A DNA stretch of 64,000 nucleotides. It comes from Paragorgia papillata. Lineage: Eukaryota > Cnidaria > Anthozoa > Scleralcyonacea > Coralliidae. How positions within the stretch are numbered: position 1 is the first letter of the stretch; every line of letters begins with the position of its first letter. Both the position numbers and the translations under genes were made by a program. The notes under the pieces were generated by a model, which worked only from the letters and a program-made list of their open reading frames with translations, was not told the DNA's origin and searched no databases. Shown here piece after piece: positions 35,384 to 47,185 of the stretch. The stretch is from NCBI GenBank assembly GCA_035771165.1, contig JAWNZC010000353.1, positions 805,501-869,500 of the forward strand, read 5' to 3'.

Positions 35384-37195
35384 AAATGTGCAGTTAGACA
35401 TGGCAAATATAGAACACCATCCTTTTCAAACTCTAAAGGAGTCAGGCAAGGTTGCATCCTTAGTCCACTCCTATTTAACATTTACATTAATGAAATAGTC
35501 TCTTTATTTAATAATACAGCCTGTGATCCTTTCATACTTCCAAATGAAACAAAATTAAGCTGTCTTCTTTATACTGATGATCTGGTAATAATATCTCGTT
35601 CAGAACACAGTATTCAAAATTGTTTAGACCAACTACATAGCTGGTGTGAGAAATGGATGATGAAAGTTAATTTAGAAAAGACAAAAACTGTGATATTTCA
35701 GAAAGGTAACAAAAAATGAACTCCTCCAAAATTTCTACTAGGTGATCAGCCGATCACTAAATATGCACATGAGTATTGCTACCTTGGAATTAAATTATCA
35801 TCCAATGGCAAATTTACACTAGCGCTAGCTCGTCAACAACTCAGTGAGAAAGCAATGAATGCCTTCTACACAATACGAAAACACCTAGCCTTGAACCTAC
35901 TATCTCCCAAATTAGCCATTAAAATTTTTGGTTGCATAATCACACCCATTCTCTTATATAATTCAGAAGTATGGGGTGCTTATGTGAACAACGATTTTAA
36001 TACATGGGATAAATCACACACCGAAAAAGTTCACTTGAAATTCTGCAAAATATATCTAGGAGTAAAAAGCAAAGCTACTAATATAGCCTGTAGAGGAGAA
36101 TTAGGCAAACTACCTTTGCTAATAAATATCCACAAAAGGATACTTAGTATGTTACCCATCTCAACATGCTGCCTGATTCTTCAATTGCTAAAAAGCTTTT
36201 CTAATCTCTAAAGAGTTGTACCAAGATGGGAAAACCTCCTTTTATTCGAATGTAATGTCGTTACTCAAATTCTATAACTGCTCCAATTCTACAGAATCAC
36301 TGTCCAACCAATCATTGACACAATTATCCAATGATATGCATAACAAATATCTCAACTTTTGGAAACATAAACTTAACAATTCAAGTAAACTTTCCTTCTA
36401 GTCCAAATTTAAAACAGAATTACAATTAGAAGAATATCTTACTGCAGTTAAAAGTTCAATGCGAAGAAAAAATCTCACCAAATTTCGCATAAGCAACCAT
36501 AAACTCCTTATAGAATATGGTCGTTATCAAAAGATTCCCCATGACCAACGACTATGTGAATTATACGAGACAAATGAAATAGAGGACGAGTACCACTTTG
36601 CTTTAACATGTGAGTGTTACAATACCTTGAGATCTTCTTTCGTTGAAAAATTAACTCATGGTTTCTCTAACACTTCTTCTAAAGAGGAACTATTACATAA
36701 TATTATGTCCTCGCGGAATCCAAATATAATTTCCCTTACTGCAAAATACATTGATTCTTGCTTTGCGGAAAGAGATAATTGCCTTGAGACCAAGTGCACC
36801 GATACGTAAAACCTAGCAATTATGTACATCAAATAGCCTGCATGCGGGCATTCCTTTCGCCTGAGAAAGGAATGTCTGCACTGTGAGTCATTGTTAAATA
36901 TTCATCAAATATTAATCATACATTGTAATTAGTTTAATTAACTTAATTACTATTTTCGTGTATTTCATATAGTGGTCTGCAGACGGGCATTCCTTTCTAC
37001 CTTTAGAAAGGAATGTTTGTTTGCGGGCAATATACCCATCAACAGTTGATGGTCAACTTACTTGTAAATGTAAATTCCACATTGTATTTAAGCTAAGTAG
37101 ACTTATTATTTCTTTTTCTCTTTTATAAAATGTAAGCTTTAGCAATACCTGATGTAAATAGGTCATGCCAATAAAGCTATTATTTACCTTACCTT
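35384..37195 (+). pseudogene. LINE 3' part: RT palm/thumb, C-terminal domain and 3' UTR
   Basis: It begins mid-gene with CAVRHGKYRTPSFSNSKGV, continues with the RT catalytic box LLYTDDLVII near 35565, YLGIKLSSNGKF (thumb), LLYNSEVWGAYV and the cysteine/histidine region IPHDQRLCELYE to EDEYHFALTCECY at 36531-36615. Frames are broken at 35718 (TGA), 36210 and 36400. The 3' UTR has two related hairpins and ends in AATAAAGC then a short TTACC repeat. The first 140 bp overlaps fragment A at 18829-19632, showing they are copies of one family. Confidence 0.85.
36848..37016 (+). other. Twin 3'-UTR hairpins of the LINE
   Basis: GCATTCCTTTC-loop-GAAAGGAATG occurs at 36848-36875, and the same stem with a longer loop at 36987-37015. 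The repeated structure suggests a conserved RNA element such as a recognition site for the reverse transcriptase. Confidence 0.7.
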
Positions 37196-37625
37196 ACCAC
37201 ACCTCACCATACCACACTTCATCTCACTACATCTCATGTCACCTCACCACACCACACCTCACCACACCTCATCTCACCTCACCTCACTACACCTCAACTC
37301 AGTACACCTCACCTCACTACACCTCACCTCACCACACCTCACCACACCTCACCTCACTACACCTCAACTCACTACACCTCACCTCACTACACCTCACCTC
37401 ACCACACCTCACCACACCTCACCACACCTCACTTCGCCACACCTCACCACACCACACCTCACCACACCTCACCTCACCTCACCTCACTACACCTCAACTC
37501 AGTACACCTCACCTCACTACACCTCACCTCACCTCACCTCACCACACCTCACCTCACCTCACCACACCTCACCACATCTCATCTCACCTCACCTCACTAC
37601 ACCTCAACTCAGTACACCTCACCTA
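37195..37625 (+). repeat. CACCTCACCTCACTACAC minisatellite
   Basis: Repeats of CACCT/CACTACAC/CACCACAC at 5-13 bp periods directly continuing from the LINE tail. Confidence 0.95.
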
Positions 37626-37739
37626 ATCCAAGTCCTTGAAAAAAAGAGAAGTTATCAAAAAAGATAGTTACACATAAAGGTTTGGTTTTTCTGTATCTGT
37701 ACGTGTCTGTCTGTCTCTGTGTCTGCTCATTTGTGTGTG

Positions 37740-38605
37740 CATCTGTCTGTTTGTCTGTCTGCCTGTGTTTTTCTTCCTTCCTTGCTTCCTTCCTTGCTTC
37801 CTCCCTCCCTCCCTGTTTGCCTGCATGCCTCCTTCCCTCCCTCCCTCGCTCGCTTCCTTCCTTCTTTGCTAGCTAGCTAGCTAGCTTGCTTCCTTCCTTG
37901 TTTGCTTCCTTCCCTCCCTCCTTCCTTCCTTCCTTCCTTCCTTCCTTCCTTCCTTCCTTCCTTCCTTCCTTCCTTCCTTCCTTCCTTCCTTTCTTCCTGC
38001 CCTCCCTCCTTCCTTCTTCCCTGCTTGCCTCCCCCCTCCCTGCCTCCCTCCCTCCCTGGATCCCTTGCTCGCTCGCTCGCTTCCTTCTTTGTTTGCTAGC
38101 CAGCTAGCTAGCTTGCTTCCTTCTTTGTTTGCTTCCCTCCCTCCTTCCTTCCTTCCTTCCTTCTTTCTTTCCTTCCTTTCTTCCTGCCCTCCCAACTTCC
38201 TTCTTCCCTGCTTGCCTCCCCCCTCCCTGCCTCCCTCCCTGGATCCCTTGCTCGCTCGCTCGCTTCCTTCCTTGTTTGCTAGCTAGCTAGCTAGCTTCCT
38301 TGCTTGCTTGCTTGCTTCCCTCCATCCCTCCTTCCCTCCTTCTTTTCTTCCCTCCCTCCCTCCCTCCTTCCTTCCTTCCTTCCTTCCTTCTTTCCTTCCT
38401 TCCTTCCTTCCTTCTTTCCTTCCTTCCTTCCTTCCTCCCTGCCTGCCTGCCTGCCTTCCTTCCTTCCTTCCTACCTTCCTTCCTTCCTTCCTTCCTTCTT
38501 TCCTTCCTTCCTTCCTTCCTTCTTTCCTTCCTTCCTTCCTTCCTTCCTCCCTGCCTGCCTGCCTTCCTTCCTTCCTTCCTTCCTTCCTGCCTTCCTTCAT
38601 TCCTT
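37740..38605 (+). repeat. CTTC/CCTT polypyrimidine tract
   Basis: Nearly pure pyrimidine tetranucleotide array with CTGC and TAGC interruptions. It could form triplex (H-DNA). A block with CTAGCTAGCTAGC and GGATCCCTTGCTCGC recurs three times, giving a higher-order period of about 200 bp. Frames rich in Leu/Pro/Ser are artefacts. Confidence 0.95.
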
Positions 38606-39143
38606 CCGTCCAGAGAGAAACGTAAAGACTAAAGAGTGTAAACAAACAACGAGCTTATATAAGAAGGATAATCAGGTGACTAAAAATAAGCCAATCAGAT
38701 AAAAATAACAATAACAAATTAATAATGAGATGCAAAAAATTTAGCCAATCACCAACAGTCTTTCTCAAATGATCAGGTTCAAATCCAATCTCGTACCCAG
38801 CGCCTGCGATCCTTTTGGCCACTACCAAGAATCAGAGGCTCTGGGAAACTCCGATAAAACTCGTCATCTGATTGGTTAGTTTAAAAACAGTATAATTTCA
38901 AATAGTGTGCACGTTGCTAACTTGTTTAATCGATTTCTCGACGTTCTGTAACACATAAAATTATACACGACAGACCCAGAATATAATTGAACACGTGAAA
39001 TAATTCAAAACAACAAGAAAACCCGATTAAAACTATTATTATTGTCGCTTCGTCGCCAAACAAACATCCATCGTCTGACTCGTCTCGTAATTCTTCGCAG
39101 TTTCGTCTCAGAACTTTAAAATTATATTAGAGAATACAAGGTC

Positions 39144-40640
39144 AGGGCCGTAGCGAGGGGGGTATTGGGGGGGGGGGGGGGGGGGGTGCGGCACCCCCCC
39201 AACTTTTACAAAATTGCAATATTCGGAAAACTCACGGGTCTATTCGGAAAATTGGCACCTTTTTCTTTAAGACTATTTTGCCTGAAGATTTGTCAAAACC
39301 TACTGATTAAATGAAAAATAAATGTACTGGTATGTGGTAACAGAAAACTTGTCGGTCGAATTTAATACCATAGTACTTACACATTAATTACGTTGTCTAA
39401 ATTCTCCATTCTCGTTCCTAGTGCCCACCACACAAACGTGGGCTCTGGGAATGTGAATATTGCAATTACTTGCAAGGCCCCACGGGTCCCGTCATCACGC
39501 GACCCCTTTGCCGGATGTGAAAGTACGTACCCGATCCCAACCGCAGACCATGTGCTCGTTGTTTTATATTTCCGTACGATAATGGATAAAATGTAGTACC
39601 GTTACTACCAGGGGCGGACTGGCCAGTCGGGCTTACCGGGTAAACGCCCGGTGGGCCCCTTGCCTATTGGGCCCCCTTTGGGCCCTTAAATTTTTTTGAC
39701 TTTGCAAAAGTAAAAAAGGCTATGTATCAATCAGGCCGAATACATGCTTAGGATAAAATAATTATTTAGCGTTTATAGTGGAAGCTGTAGTTTCTTCCGA
39801 CGTTTCGAGTTCCGGAATTATGAAGAAAGCAATTAAACGTGGTGCAGAGAAGGCGTAAGAAAAAGGTGGACGACTTGCAAGAAGCAGCTCCTCTGAAAAG
39901 AGAACAATGTTTAGGGTGTGTGGAGTTGGAGGGAAGTGCATGGACCAATCTTCGAGTCGTTCTTTACAATTTGTTGAGATTACTCAAAAAGAAAATGTGG
40001 ATCTAAAAAGTTTGAAACACTTCAAACGTCTGATCTACAATCATATTAAAATATATGTTGTATAGTCAATAAGTGGTTAGCGCATGGGAAAGAATGCGTA
40101 CGGAAATGAGTTGTTCTTTGTTTTTATTGGTAACCCTCAAGCCTTAACAGGCTTTGACCTTACAGTCCATGCATATTTTTACATTTAATATACTATTTAA
40201 AGCCTAATTTGGACAAAATCTTTGTTAAAAATGACGAAATGTGCCATTACAAACATGTTTTAAAACTATTAAAAGTTTGCTCAAAACTGCTGTCAGAATG
40301 CGGGTAATGCCATTTCAGAGACCCAAATTTCAAAAATTTCCCGGGGGATCATCCCCCCGGACCCCCCTATACACATGCGGACCCACAACAACTTCATTTG
40401 GAAACCGGGCCCCCTTTTACAGCAAATCGCCCGAGCCCCTCTGACGTAGCCAGTCCGCCCCTGGTTACTACCGTAACTGGTAACTACATGGTATTAAAAT
40501 AGTTGTTGTTGTTGTCACTGTCGTTTTGGCAGTTAGCTAAGTTTTGTGATTATTATTGCAAGATTCGGAAGAAAAAAAATTTCATTCGGAAATTTTGGGT
40601 TGGCACCCCCCCCCCCCCCCCCCCCCCAATTACGAGCCAA
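39144..40640. repeat. Poly-G / poly-C bounded repeat fragments
   Basis: CAGGGCCGTAGCGAGGGGGG at 39144, of the same type as the hAT end at 25485, leads into a G run of more than 20 bases. A C run of over 20 bases lies at 40606-40627. ATTCGGAAAA motifs occur beside both. It is probably a hAT-type element split by the MITE at 39609. The homopolymers are likely assembly-sensitive. Confidence 0.5.
39609..40463. mobile_element. hAT MITE with 8-bp duplication GTTACTAC
   Basis: Termini CAGGGGCGGACTGGC and the complement GCCAGTCCGCCCCTG are flanked by GTTACTAC at 39601-39608 and 40464-40471. The interior is non-coding. The region around 40310-40375 resembles 44080-44150 of a related element in inverted arrangement. 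Confidence 0.92.
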
Positions 40641-41049
40641 AATTCCTGGCAAAAAGTACGATTTCTTACCTGAGCGGTTGAGCCGATTACTGCCGGGTGC
40701 TGACGGCGACGCGGACATTTAAAACACCCTCGTCAAATCGTCTGGTGAACGATTTTGAGAAAAGCGAAGAAAGGCCATTTGTATCGATTGTATTGTCGAG
40801 AGCTTTATTAAATAAACATGTTGGATCTTTTTTATCGGTAAACAAATATTTTTCCTTGGTCTTCGAACAAGCGAACGATCGTCGATGAATGTAACAAATA
40901 ATAGGGAACTGGGAACCAGAGGACTGGGAATAAAATCCCAATTTTGGGGTCTTTTTCATCGGAGTTTTCCAGAGCCTCGATCCGTTCCTTGGTAATGACC
41001 AAAAGGATCGCAGGCTCTGGGTACGAGATTGGTTCAAATCATTCTCGGG

Positions 41050-42353
41050 CTCCTATGTATGTATGGCGCGCCAGACGGGACAAAAATACTTTGGAGCTGA
41101 AACGTAATACTTCGCACAATATACAAGACTTGTTCGAGAAAATCAAACTTGTAAACGTAAGCGCATACAACTTTCAAAATAAAATAAAACACATCTTGCA
41201 AAAAAAATAAGACTTCTTCGAAAATAAGACTTCTTCGATAATAAGACTTCTTCGATAATAAGACTTCTTCGAAAAAATAAAACTATTCTGAAAATCACAA
41301 CTGATCGCGGGCTCAATATATCGCGGGCGCATGAAAGTTGACCGCTGACCATATGTTGCGATGGGTAATATATTACTGGGTCTACTCGAGAAATTGAAGC
41401 ACGTACTCTCTCTCTTTTAACCTTGACATTTATGGCAGTAAGAGCCCCAATAACCATTCTTTCCCCAGAGTTTGGCGAAGAGCTAAGAATAGATGCTATT
41501 TTCGCATCTAATTCTTCGTCCGTTATATCGGTGAAAGAGTCCTCGCCAATTGGCAATGAGAATTCATACCTGCGACGCAAAATGGTTTTAAATAAAATTT
41601 AATGAACGGAGACCGACAAGCTGAGAACGACGAATTAAAAATTTTGGACGTCCTTTCCCGAAATTGCGCGGTTGGTTACTAATGGTTAGGGCACACGTAT
41701 TGTGAATCTTCTCCACTAAAACCGTCAAAGCGCTCCTCGTATCTATTCTGTAACCGTTGAAATTCATTTATTAGCAGACAGAAACCATCCAGAATATTTT
41801 GTGGCCAAACTGGATTCCTTGAAATTGTAACAAGTCCCTCGACAAACGTAGTGCTTCGAGACATAGCCCTCTTGAGATGTGAAGATATTTCTGTTCATCT
41901 CATTAAAAAGATCTTTACTGAGTAAAAGGTACGAACAAATTTGCTGAAAGTATGGATTTGGCGTATTGATCCCAACTGCTGCTTCGTTTTCCGCCATATT
42001 AAATTTATATAATTATATAGTATAAATTGAGTGCACAGTTTGTGTGGTCAGCGGTCAACTTTCATGCGCCCGCGATATATTGAGCCCGCGATCAGTTGTG
42101 ATTTTCAGAATAGTTTAATTTTTTCGAAGAAGTCTTATTATCGAAGAAGTCTTATTATCGAAGAAGTCTTATTTTCGAAGAAGTCTTATTTTCGAAGAAG
42201 TCTTATTTTAGAGATGTGTTTTATTTTCTTTTGAAAGTTGTATGCGCTTACGTTTACAAGTTTGATTTTCTCGAACAAGTCTTGTATATTGTGCGAAGTA
42301 TTACGTTTCACCTCCAAAGTATTTTTGTCCCGTCTGGCGCGCCATACCCTATG
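41050..42353. mobile_element. Foldback element carrying an integrase-like gene remnant
   Basis: Inverted arms of about 300 bp (41050-41349 and 42041-42353) start TATGGCGCGCCAGACGGG and contain several 17-bp repeats around AAGACTTCTTCGA. CCTATG lies just outside both ends, with a few unmatched bases on the left, and may be the target duplication. Between the arms lies a minus-strand gene fragment. Confidence 0.8.
41360..41997 (-). pseudogene. Integrase-like gene remnant inside the foldback
   Basis: A minus-strand frame from 41997 encodes MAENEAAVG to FNEMNRNIFTSQEG. Its neighbour at 41580 encodes RRRYEFSLPIGEDSFTDITD followed by ELDAKIASILSSSPN and a C-terminal VRASISRVDP. The second part resembles the helix-turn-helix linker that precedes the DDE core in a family of integrase-domain proteins common in aquatic invertebrates. 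An intron-like gap lies between the two. The catalytic core is absent, so the protein would be inactive. The assignment rests on recalled family resemblance. Confidence 0.5.
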
Positions 42354-44024
42354 GTAGGCCGAGTCCAACCTCGTACCAGGGTCTTATCTCCGCTCCCCCG
42401 CCCCCGCCCACAGCTGCGAAACAGAGGAGGCCGGACAGCTGTCATGTGATCGTCACGTGATATTGTCGACCAATGAAATTGCGCTGTTTTCTTATCGTTG
42501 ATCGGCTGAAAATTTTGCATAGGACTTAGAATACCGAATATTACGCTATTGTCATTCATTTTTTTCTTTAAAAAAGCAGCGATATCGTTTGGTATATTGT
42601 TGGACTATCCATATCTGCAGGATTTTGCAAGGTAATGTATTTTTTCTACTTTGTTTTGATCGTTTATGTAAGTCGTGTCGCGCTAAGCGAAGACCCCACT
42701 TCCGGTTTGTCAACAATCTTCAAAGCAAAAACTCTCGAATTCCCATGGTTCGAATTATCTAATTTTTGCGTAATGAGTTGAAGAAATGTCTCATCTTAGA
42801 TTCTATGCAGGCGATCCCCAGCGATCGCCTCACCGTTTTCGAGATATTCGCCGTTGAACCGACCATGGTATTTCGGCTTTTGCTAAGATGGCGCCTAATA
42901 ATTTAAGAGAGCCTCTCGCCACTAAAGCTTGTTTTTTTCTCAAGAATTTTGGAAGTTTCCTAATATTTCGAGCTTTATTCTTTAAAGTAAGTGTAGAATG
43001 AGTGGTGGACAATTATTAAAGAGTAAACTTTGGTAGTTGTCTGTTTTTATGGTCCAAAACGCTTGACCTCGCTGTATAAAAACACCATCATTCTGGAAAA
43101 ATTGTATACATATCAGCATACATACATTCTGTAAATATTATTACAGAATGTACTGAACTTTTTTAAAGATCTGCTATATATGTATACAGGCCTGATATGT
43201 ATAGATAATTTTTATATATTAAATAACATTGTGTTCCATGACAGCAGTATGATTATTAAAATTGATGTGTGGAATATTTGTAGTTTATTATTGGTCATTG
43301 TTATTGTGAATAATATATTGTAGTTGTAGTATTTTTTTAATTTTTTGCTAATTTGTTATAATTTGTTGTTCGTATTGTTTTTCAGTATACAAATATTTAT
43401 TATCCTTTTTGCCGCACTTCAGCCCCAGTTGTCCATTTCAACTGAGTCAGTGATGTAGGAAACAAGCTGATGGGGTGGGGGAAGTGTACATGTACACTTT
43501 CCAAAGTACCTTGTTTCAGGTTGTTTAAGACATGAAAGAGTTAATAACTCCATCTCACATTGTATTTTTTACAGGAAGTGAAGAGATACAGTACAGATGT
43601 CAGTGTTGGAAGAACTTACTTTGGTGGTGTTCAGGAGTGCCCAGGCACGAGCACCAACTGAACAGGATTTTTACAATGATAAATTGATGGATTCTTTTTT
43701 ACTAAATAACATTCAAATAGTTTGAAGTTTTGCATGTTGTCATGTTGTATAATTACATAAGGCAATGCGTAATATATATATATAATTGTGGACATACAGT
43801 AACTAATAAAATTTTAACACAGAAGTATTATCTTGCATATTGTTAACAATCCAAATGCTGGGTCCCAAAGCCTAATTAAATGCCTCGATATTATTCATCC
43901 CTTTGCATGCATTTGAGTGCTACTGGCTACTGCATGTACATACTGATAAACAGTGAACTATATATGTCTAAGACAGACACCCTTGCGCTCGACTTTGTCT
44001 GTATTATATATAGTTCATTCACAT
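42354..44024. other. Little recognised; one possible terminal exon
   Basis: 43575-43661 follows a TTTTTTACAG acceptor and reads EVKRYSTDVSVGRTYFGG to a TGA. It has no recognised homologue and could be chance. The rest is AT-rich with no supported gene. Confidence 0.35.
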
Positions 44025-44592
44025 CAGGCTCGGACTGGGCCCAATTTAGGGGCCTTGCCATTTCAGTTGTGAAACCCCCTCTTGGGGGGTCCGGGGGCAT
44101 GCTGCCCCGGACATTTTTGAAATGTAGAGTCTCTGAAATGGCATTTCCTGCGTTTTGGGGGAAGATTTTATAGAATTCCGGAGATTATAAAATATTAAAA
44201 CGTCATATAAAACACACAATTTACACAAAATACAACAGATTTCAGGACTTTTCAACATTTAGAACAAAACATTTTTAACATTTCAGAGCATAAGAAGCTG
44301 TTCCATTTCCGAGGACTTTGACGCAAGTTTTCGATGCACTGCCTCGTTATCAACAGCCTTCAGTAAATCCACTTCTACAGAACAAATCATTACTTCTTCC
44401 AAAGTGTTACTGTTGCCTTCTGTTGCAAACTATTTTGAGTATTTTCCTTATCATTTATTTCACAAACGCGGAATTAAGTAATTGCAATTCCAATTTGATA
44501 TTTTATGGGTGTGTCTGGCCAGGGGCCCATTTTGATGTCCCAGAAGGGCCCATGTGCCATGGCACAATGGCAGATAGGCCAGTCCGAGCCTG
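44025..44592. mobile_element. hAT MITE with duplication ATTCACAT/ACTCACAT
   Basis: Ends CAGGCTCGGACTGG and CCAGTCCGAGCCTG, flanked by ATTCACAT (44017-44024) and ACTCACAT (44593-44600), 7 of 8 identical. The CGGACTGG termini and the GGGGGGTCCGGGGG interior tie it to the 39609 element. Confidence 0.87.
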
Positions 44593-47093
44593 ACTCACAT
44601 GTCTACCTTAATACAGTAACTTTTTTGATGCCCTCTCTAATAAATGTGCCAAAGTTGATGTTTTCTCAGCAGGGGGGGGAGGTGCTTCAATGCAAAAATG
44701 TTGAACCAATGTTAAAATGTTAACAATGCCCCTGATTGAATACCTGTATCAGTGTCAACACAGTAGTGCTTTAGAAGTAACCAAGATCAATATTGAGACA
44801 AAACATTTTAATTTCATTCAAGTTCCTTATTTACATATATATTGAGGATACAGGAAATACATTTTATTTGACCATTTATATATTTGACCTTAACATTTGA
44901 CCAGTTATATACCAAGCCATATCAATAGATTCTGGAGGCAATCCAATAAATTATCTCGATTTTTAATTCACCTTAATTATAATAGAAAACGCAATACTGT
45001 TATTGAATAATACATTTTAAACTAGCTTTATTCACACTTTTATAAAATTTGGGAACAAGTTACAGTAAGTATAAAAGGAACAAGACTGTTTGCTAAAAAA
45101 TCGGGGGGGAAGACCCCAAGGATGATAGTTGTATCTAATTGATCCAGATAATTGCTACACAGAACAGTTATGGAAGTTTACAGTAATACTGCAGAATGCA
45201 AAACATTAAACCACGGAAAATGCATCATAAGGTTATAGAATATGAAAAATTTGAGAGGGAAATCATTAACCACTAAACAACAAATAATGTTGATTTCTCA
45301 CCTCACGCTTTTCTCCAGTTGTAACGAATCACACGTTGCACAGCACAACCAAATCCTTCTTTGTTGTAAACATCTAATTCGTTTCTGATTTGTTCCATTA
45401 TTTGTAACATAAAATGCGTCGAATCCGAAGGAACTTGAGGAGTCCTTGAAAACTATCTTGTAATCTTGAATGCCCATCCGCCATTGTTACGAATATACGC
45501 CAAATAAAGCACAATCTGATCATATTAATTGTCTATGATAACCACGAATTGTTCTCGTATTTTTCTGACCATCAGATGTATCAATTCTGGATCAACTGTG
45601 ACGAGTTTTCAAACGTTTTTGCGCATCTAGTCCACCGGGCAGAGATCATTCCTCGTCGGCGGTCAAATGCAAATAAATCAATAATTTATCAATTTTAGTG
45701 TTAGGACCATGATGCTTTGCGGCTGCTGCCCAACCTCCTCTGACTGCGAAAAGACCCTGGTTGGGGCTGGTCACGTGTTTCGAGGGCAAAAATATAACTT
45801 ACTGGGGGGGGGGGGGGGGGGTAATTTAGAAACGTGGCTAAAGTGAACACGCAAAGACAATGTTTTTATGTGATTTATTTTATTCTGACAAGACAAAGTG
45901 TACGTTTTATAACTGTCAAGAAAGCCAGACTCAGACTGCATGCCCAAATCGATGTTTATTTACGTCAGTTTCCTCAGTGTTGTGCGATGCTGTATGTATG
46001 GAAACAAAATTCGCCGTCTGAACTCGAAGGCCTCTATGTCTCTAATGGCTTTTTGTAATAGTAAAATACGTGTAAATCTCTCCGGTTGATTAGTGGGTTT
46101 TATTCGTCGAAATCTACCCAAAACACCGCCAATTTTTCGTTAGTCGCTTTGTGTCCCGCCGCTTTGCCTTTGTTGGTTTCAGTGTGCCAACTGTCAATGT
46201 TTTCAAGCGTTTCGTTGCGCGCCGTCTGACTGTTTGCGTTTATACGAAACGGTTGCCTAAAAAACAAAGACAATATCAGTGGTGATATTTAAAGGTAATA
46301 CAAATGTGCCTGAGTTGTTTTCAAACACATAAAGGAGTCTCAAGAACGAAAATATAAATATATACTTTGGCTGACGGCGAATATATTGAAGTTATGCAAT
46401 AACTTGGATCTTTCAAATTTAACGTTTATAACGAAGTATTTTCCATAATTTAGGAAACATAGCACGGTTATAACATTTGCGCTGGTTCAGTGGTGAGTTT
46501 TGGCTGTAATTCTGTAAAATACAAGACTACCTTTCACTCAACTGTTTTATTTTGGTAAACACTCGCTGTTATTACTGTTCTTTTCATGAATATTCGTTTC
46601 CATTCATTATAAATTTCCAGTCCACAGTTTGAGAAATATTTGTGAGCAGACACCGTGGGACGCCGCAGACATTTCCGTTAAATAATCACTACTATTTATG
46701 TACCTTTCACAACTGTTTTATTTCGGTAAACACTCGCTGTCATTACTGTTTTTTTTCTCATGAATATTCGTTGTCATTGATAGAAACAGCATTACTCTAC
46801 CATTCACACCTAATTTCATACATTTCCAGTCCACAGTTTTAGAAATATTTGTCAGCAGACACCGTCGGACACCGCGGACATATTCCGTTAATATTAATTG
46901 ATCCCTTCCACAGATTTGCGACCAACTCTCAGTCTTTTAACTCCCTTTAATTGTACTAGAATTGTTTTTTATACAAATAGAATTATTGAAATAGTAATTT
47001 ACGCGAAATTTTACTGAATTAAATGCCATGGATTTTGAAATATTACAATTAATACAAACAGTTAATTTAATAGCTTCAGGGGTGTTTAACAAA
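44593..47093. other. Mostly featureless; one candidate exon
   Basis: Apart from the candidate exon at 45303-45452 and a G18 run at about 45805, no gene or repeat family is recognised. 46540-46610 and 46710-46880 are diverged direct repeats (AAACACTCGCTGT, CATGAATATTCGTT, GTCCACAGTTT). Confidence 0.5.
45303..45452 (-). CDS. Candidate terminal exon, unknown protein
   Basis: On the minus strand an AG acceptor (CAAGATAG) is followed by exactly 50 codons ending in TGA. It reads FSRTPQVPSDSTHFM, then LQIMEQIRNELDVYN, then KEGFGCAVQRVIRYNWRKA. The composition is protein-like and charged. No family is recognised and no partner exon was found, so it could be part of an unidentified host gene or of a transposon. 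Confidence 0.3.
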   Translation of the reverse strand, partial: FSRTPQVPSDSTHFMLQIMEQIRNELDVYNKEGFGCAVQRVIRYNWRKA

Positions 47094-47185
47094 GCCAAAG
47101 AACTCCACTGCAGGCGTTACTTCTAAGCCCTCTTCCCATTCCCCTCATCCAGTAACGCCTGCTACGCAGGTTATTAACGCAATCT
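47094..47185. repeat. Short inverted-repeat element
   Basis: GCAGGCGTTACT and its complement AGTAACGCCTGC enclose a pyrimidine-rich 30-bp spacer. Probably an end-fused MITE remnant. Confidence 0.6.

Larger units (their letters stand above)
38770..41045. mobile_element. DNA transposon with CGTACCCAG(A)GCCTGCGATCC ends
   Basis: The sequence CTCGTACCCAGCGCCTGCG at 38790 and its near-complement at about 41010-41030 mark inverted ends of about 80 bp, both next to AGGCTCTGG. The interior is a stack of later insertions, including the hAT MITE at 39609-40463. No transposase is seen. Confidence 0.65.

Noticed and set aside
37881..38702. Lys/Glu/Gly-rich minus frames and Leu/Pro/Ser-rich plus frames
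   Set aside because: Polypyrimidine repeat artefacts, several overlapping frames at once.
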